Assembly: GCA_009617715.1 (NCBI GenBank)
Contig: VTFK01000206.1
Location: 248,001 to 312,000, forward strand
Direction: 5' to 3'
Source of the DNA: Plectrocnemia conspersa
Lineage: Eukaryota; Arthropoda; Insecta; Trichoptera; Polycentropodidae
DNA length: 64,000 nucleotides
Shown here: in pieces, positions 63,270 to 64,000 of the stretch
Numbering within the stretch: position 1 is the stretch's first letter
Layout: each line of letters opens with the position of its first letter
The notes under the pieces: generated by a model
What the model saw: the letters and a program-made list of their open reading frames with translations, nothing else
Database searches by the model: none
What the model was told of the DNA's origin: nothing
Position numbers and translations under genes: made by a program

Positions 63270-63697
63270 CGATTGCGTCGGTAGGTGCTTCTGTAAGTGT
63301 TGCGCAAAAAATGGGCAAAGTGAAAGTTCACGGAGCGAAGTAGTAGTCTGAGCGTCGAGGCGTAGTGGAGGCAAAATAAATATTCACAGGAAGGCACAGT
63401 AGAGTTTAAGTAAAATATATAATAAGCCAGGAACTTCCTACCAGTAGTAATTTCTGTTTCAAATCGTGCATTTTAAGTTTATAAAGAGGTAATAATAAAT
63501 GTCATTTTTTTCTATGACGAATGAAGCATACATATCGTACGAAGTCGCATTGACAGTAGATCTTTGGTTGCGTCGGTAGGTGATTTTTGAAGGTTTTTTT
63601 CGAACGCGTGTCTTAAAGGCTATGCTCAAACAAGAGGCGCGTAAGTTCGTGTAGCGAAGTAGTAGTCCGAGCGTGGAGGCGTAGTGGAGTCAAGTAT
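63270..63697. repeat. Duplicated GC-rich motif pair
   Basis: Two blocks about 290-300 bp apart (63270-63375 and 63573-63697) share TTGCGTCGGTAGGTG at the start and, about 60-90 bp on, AGCGAAGTAGTAGTC(T/C)GAG followed by CGT(C/G)GAGGCGTAGTGGAG. The sequence between the shared words differs. No known RNA or protein was recognised. Confidence 0.55.
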
Positions 63698-64000
63698 GTA
63701 TAGTCTGATTTTGTGCCGCGTTGTATACACCGTTGTGCGCGTAATCTGTATTCCTAGCTCGTACGATAAGAATTCAGGCGTATTCTTTGACGGCTGCTAG
63801 GTCCGCGAGAAACGCTCACAAGACGTCAGACGCGCGTGTGCCGTATCTTTTGACTATTGTTATGTATGAATCGCTACAAAGAAATCGTTTTTTTTATTAA
63901 TTACATATCATAAAAATATTGAAAATTAAATACATATTTTATATACTAGTCTATGGTATATGTATATAGTGAATATTGAGGTATTTAAAAGCTAAGATTT

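Overview
The window is nuclear DNA of an insect. It is very AT-rich, its genes are split by GT/AG introns, and it is full of decayed transposons. C2H2 zinc-finger genes of the repeated (S/T)DARNF(K/E)CEICGKAFKTK type sit beside conserved animal genes. I lean towards a caddisfly or another relative of moths, but the sequence does not settle the order.

1-24.8 kb is an accessory region. Three tandem, diverged copies of one minus-strand C2H2 zinc-finger gene (5-1033, 9046-11903, 15286-16614) keep the same intron/exon layout. Each has a related upstream block carrying a GCGCATGCGC-type (NRF-1-like) palindrome. Each copy differs by transposon load: a hAT relic lies upstream of copy 1, and a Tc1/mariner-like insertion with a pogo-like MITE nested inside it lies in an intron of copy 2. 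Copy 1 is frameshifted relative to copy 2. A second duplicated item is an unrecognised 329-nt minus-strand coding-like exon, intact at 5219-5547 and 20432-20760 and degraded at about 8.5 and 14.9 kb. The rest is relics: a 624-bp hAT-type element with an 8-bp target duplication, a BED-finger hAT relic, LTR-like GC-rich blocks and a LINE fragment.

24.8-26 kb holds one intronless short-chain dehydrogenase/reductase gene (25085-25855, +).

26.8-40.3 kb is MMS19 (+, seven exons, 951 residues), the HEAT-repeat adaptor of cytosolic iron-sulfur protein assembly. Its 7.1-kb second intron contains a nearly complete Jockey-type LINE (29077-33365, minus) with a 15-bp target-site duplication, inserted into an older LINE relic at its reverse-transcriptase motif. 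Its fifth intron carries a 219-bp palindromic MITE.

40.3-44.3 kb separates two convergent genes. It holds a minisatellite and a 2.3-kb DNA transposon with TIRs of about 330 bp, which ends only 25 bp from the P5CS stop codon.

44.3-58.8 kb is the delta-1-pyrroline-5-carboxylate synthase gene (P5CS/ALDH18A1, minus, eight exons, 794 residues). Its mitochondrial-presequence exon lies 7.1 kb upstream of the rest at 58650-58775. Its introns hold a piggyBac relic and a 234-bp near-perfect hairpin element. 58.8-64 kb is AT-rich, with a hAT-transposase relic near 60.6-61 kb, a CpG-richer block near 62.2-62.6 kb and a duplicated GC-rich motif near 63.3 and 63.6 kb. No tRNA, rRNA or CRISPR array was found.
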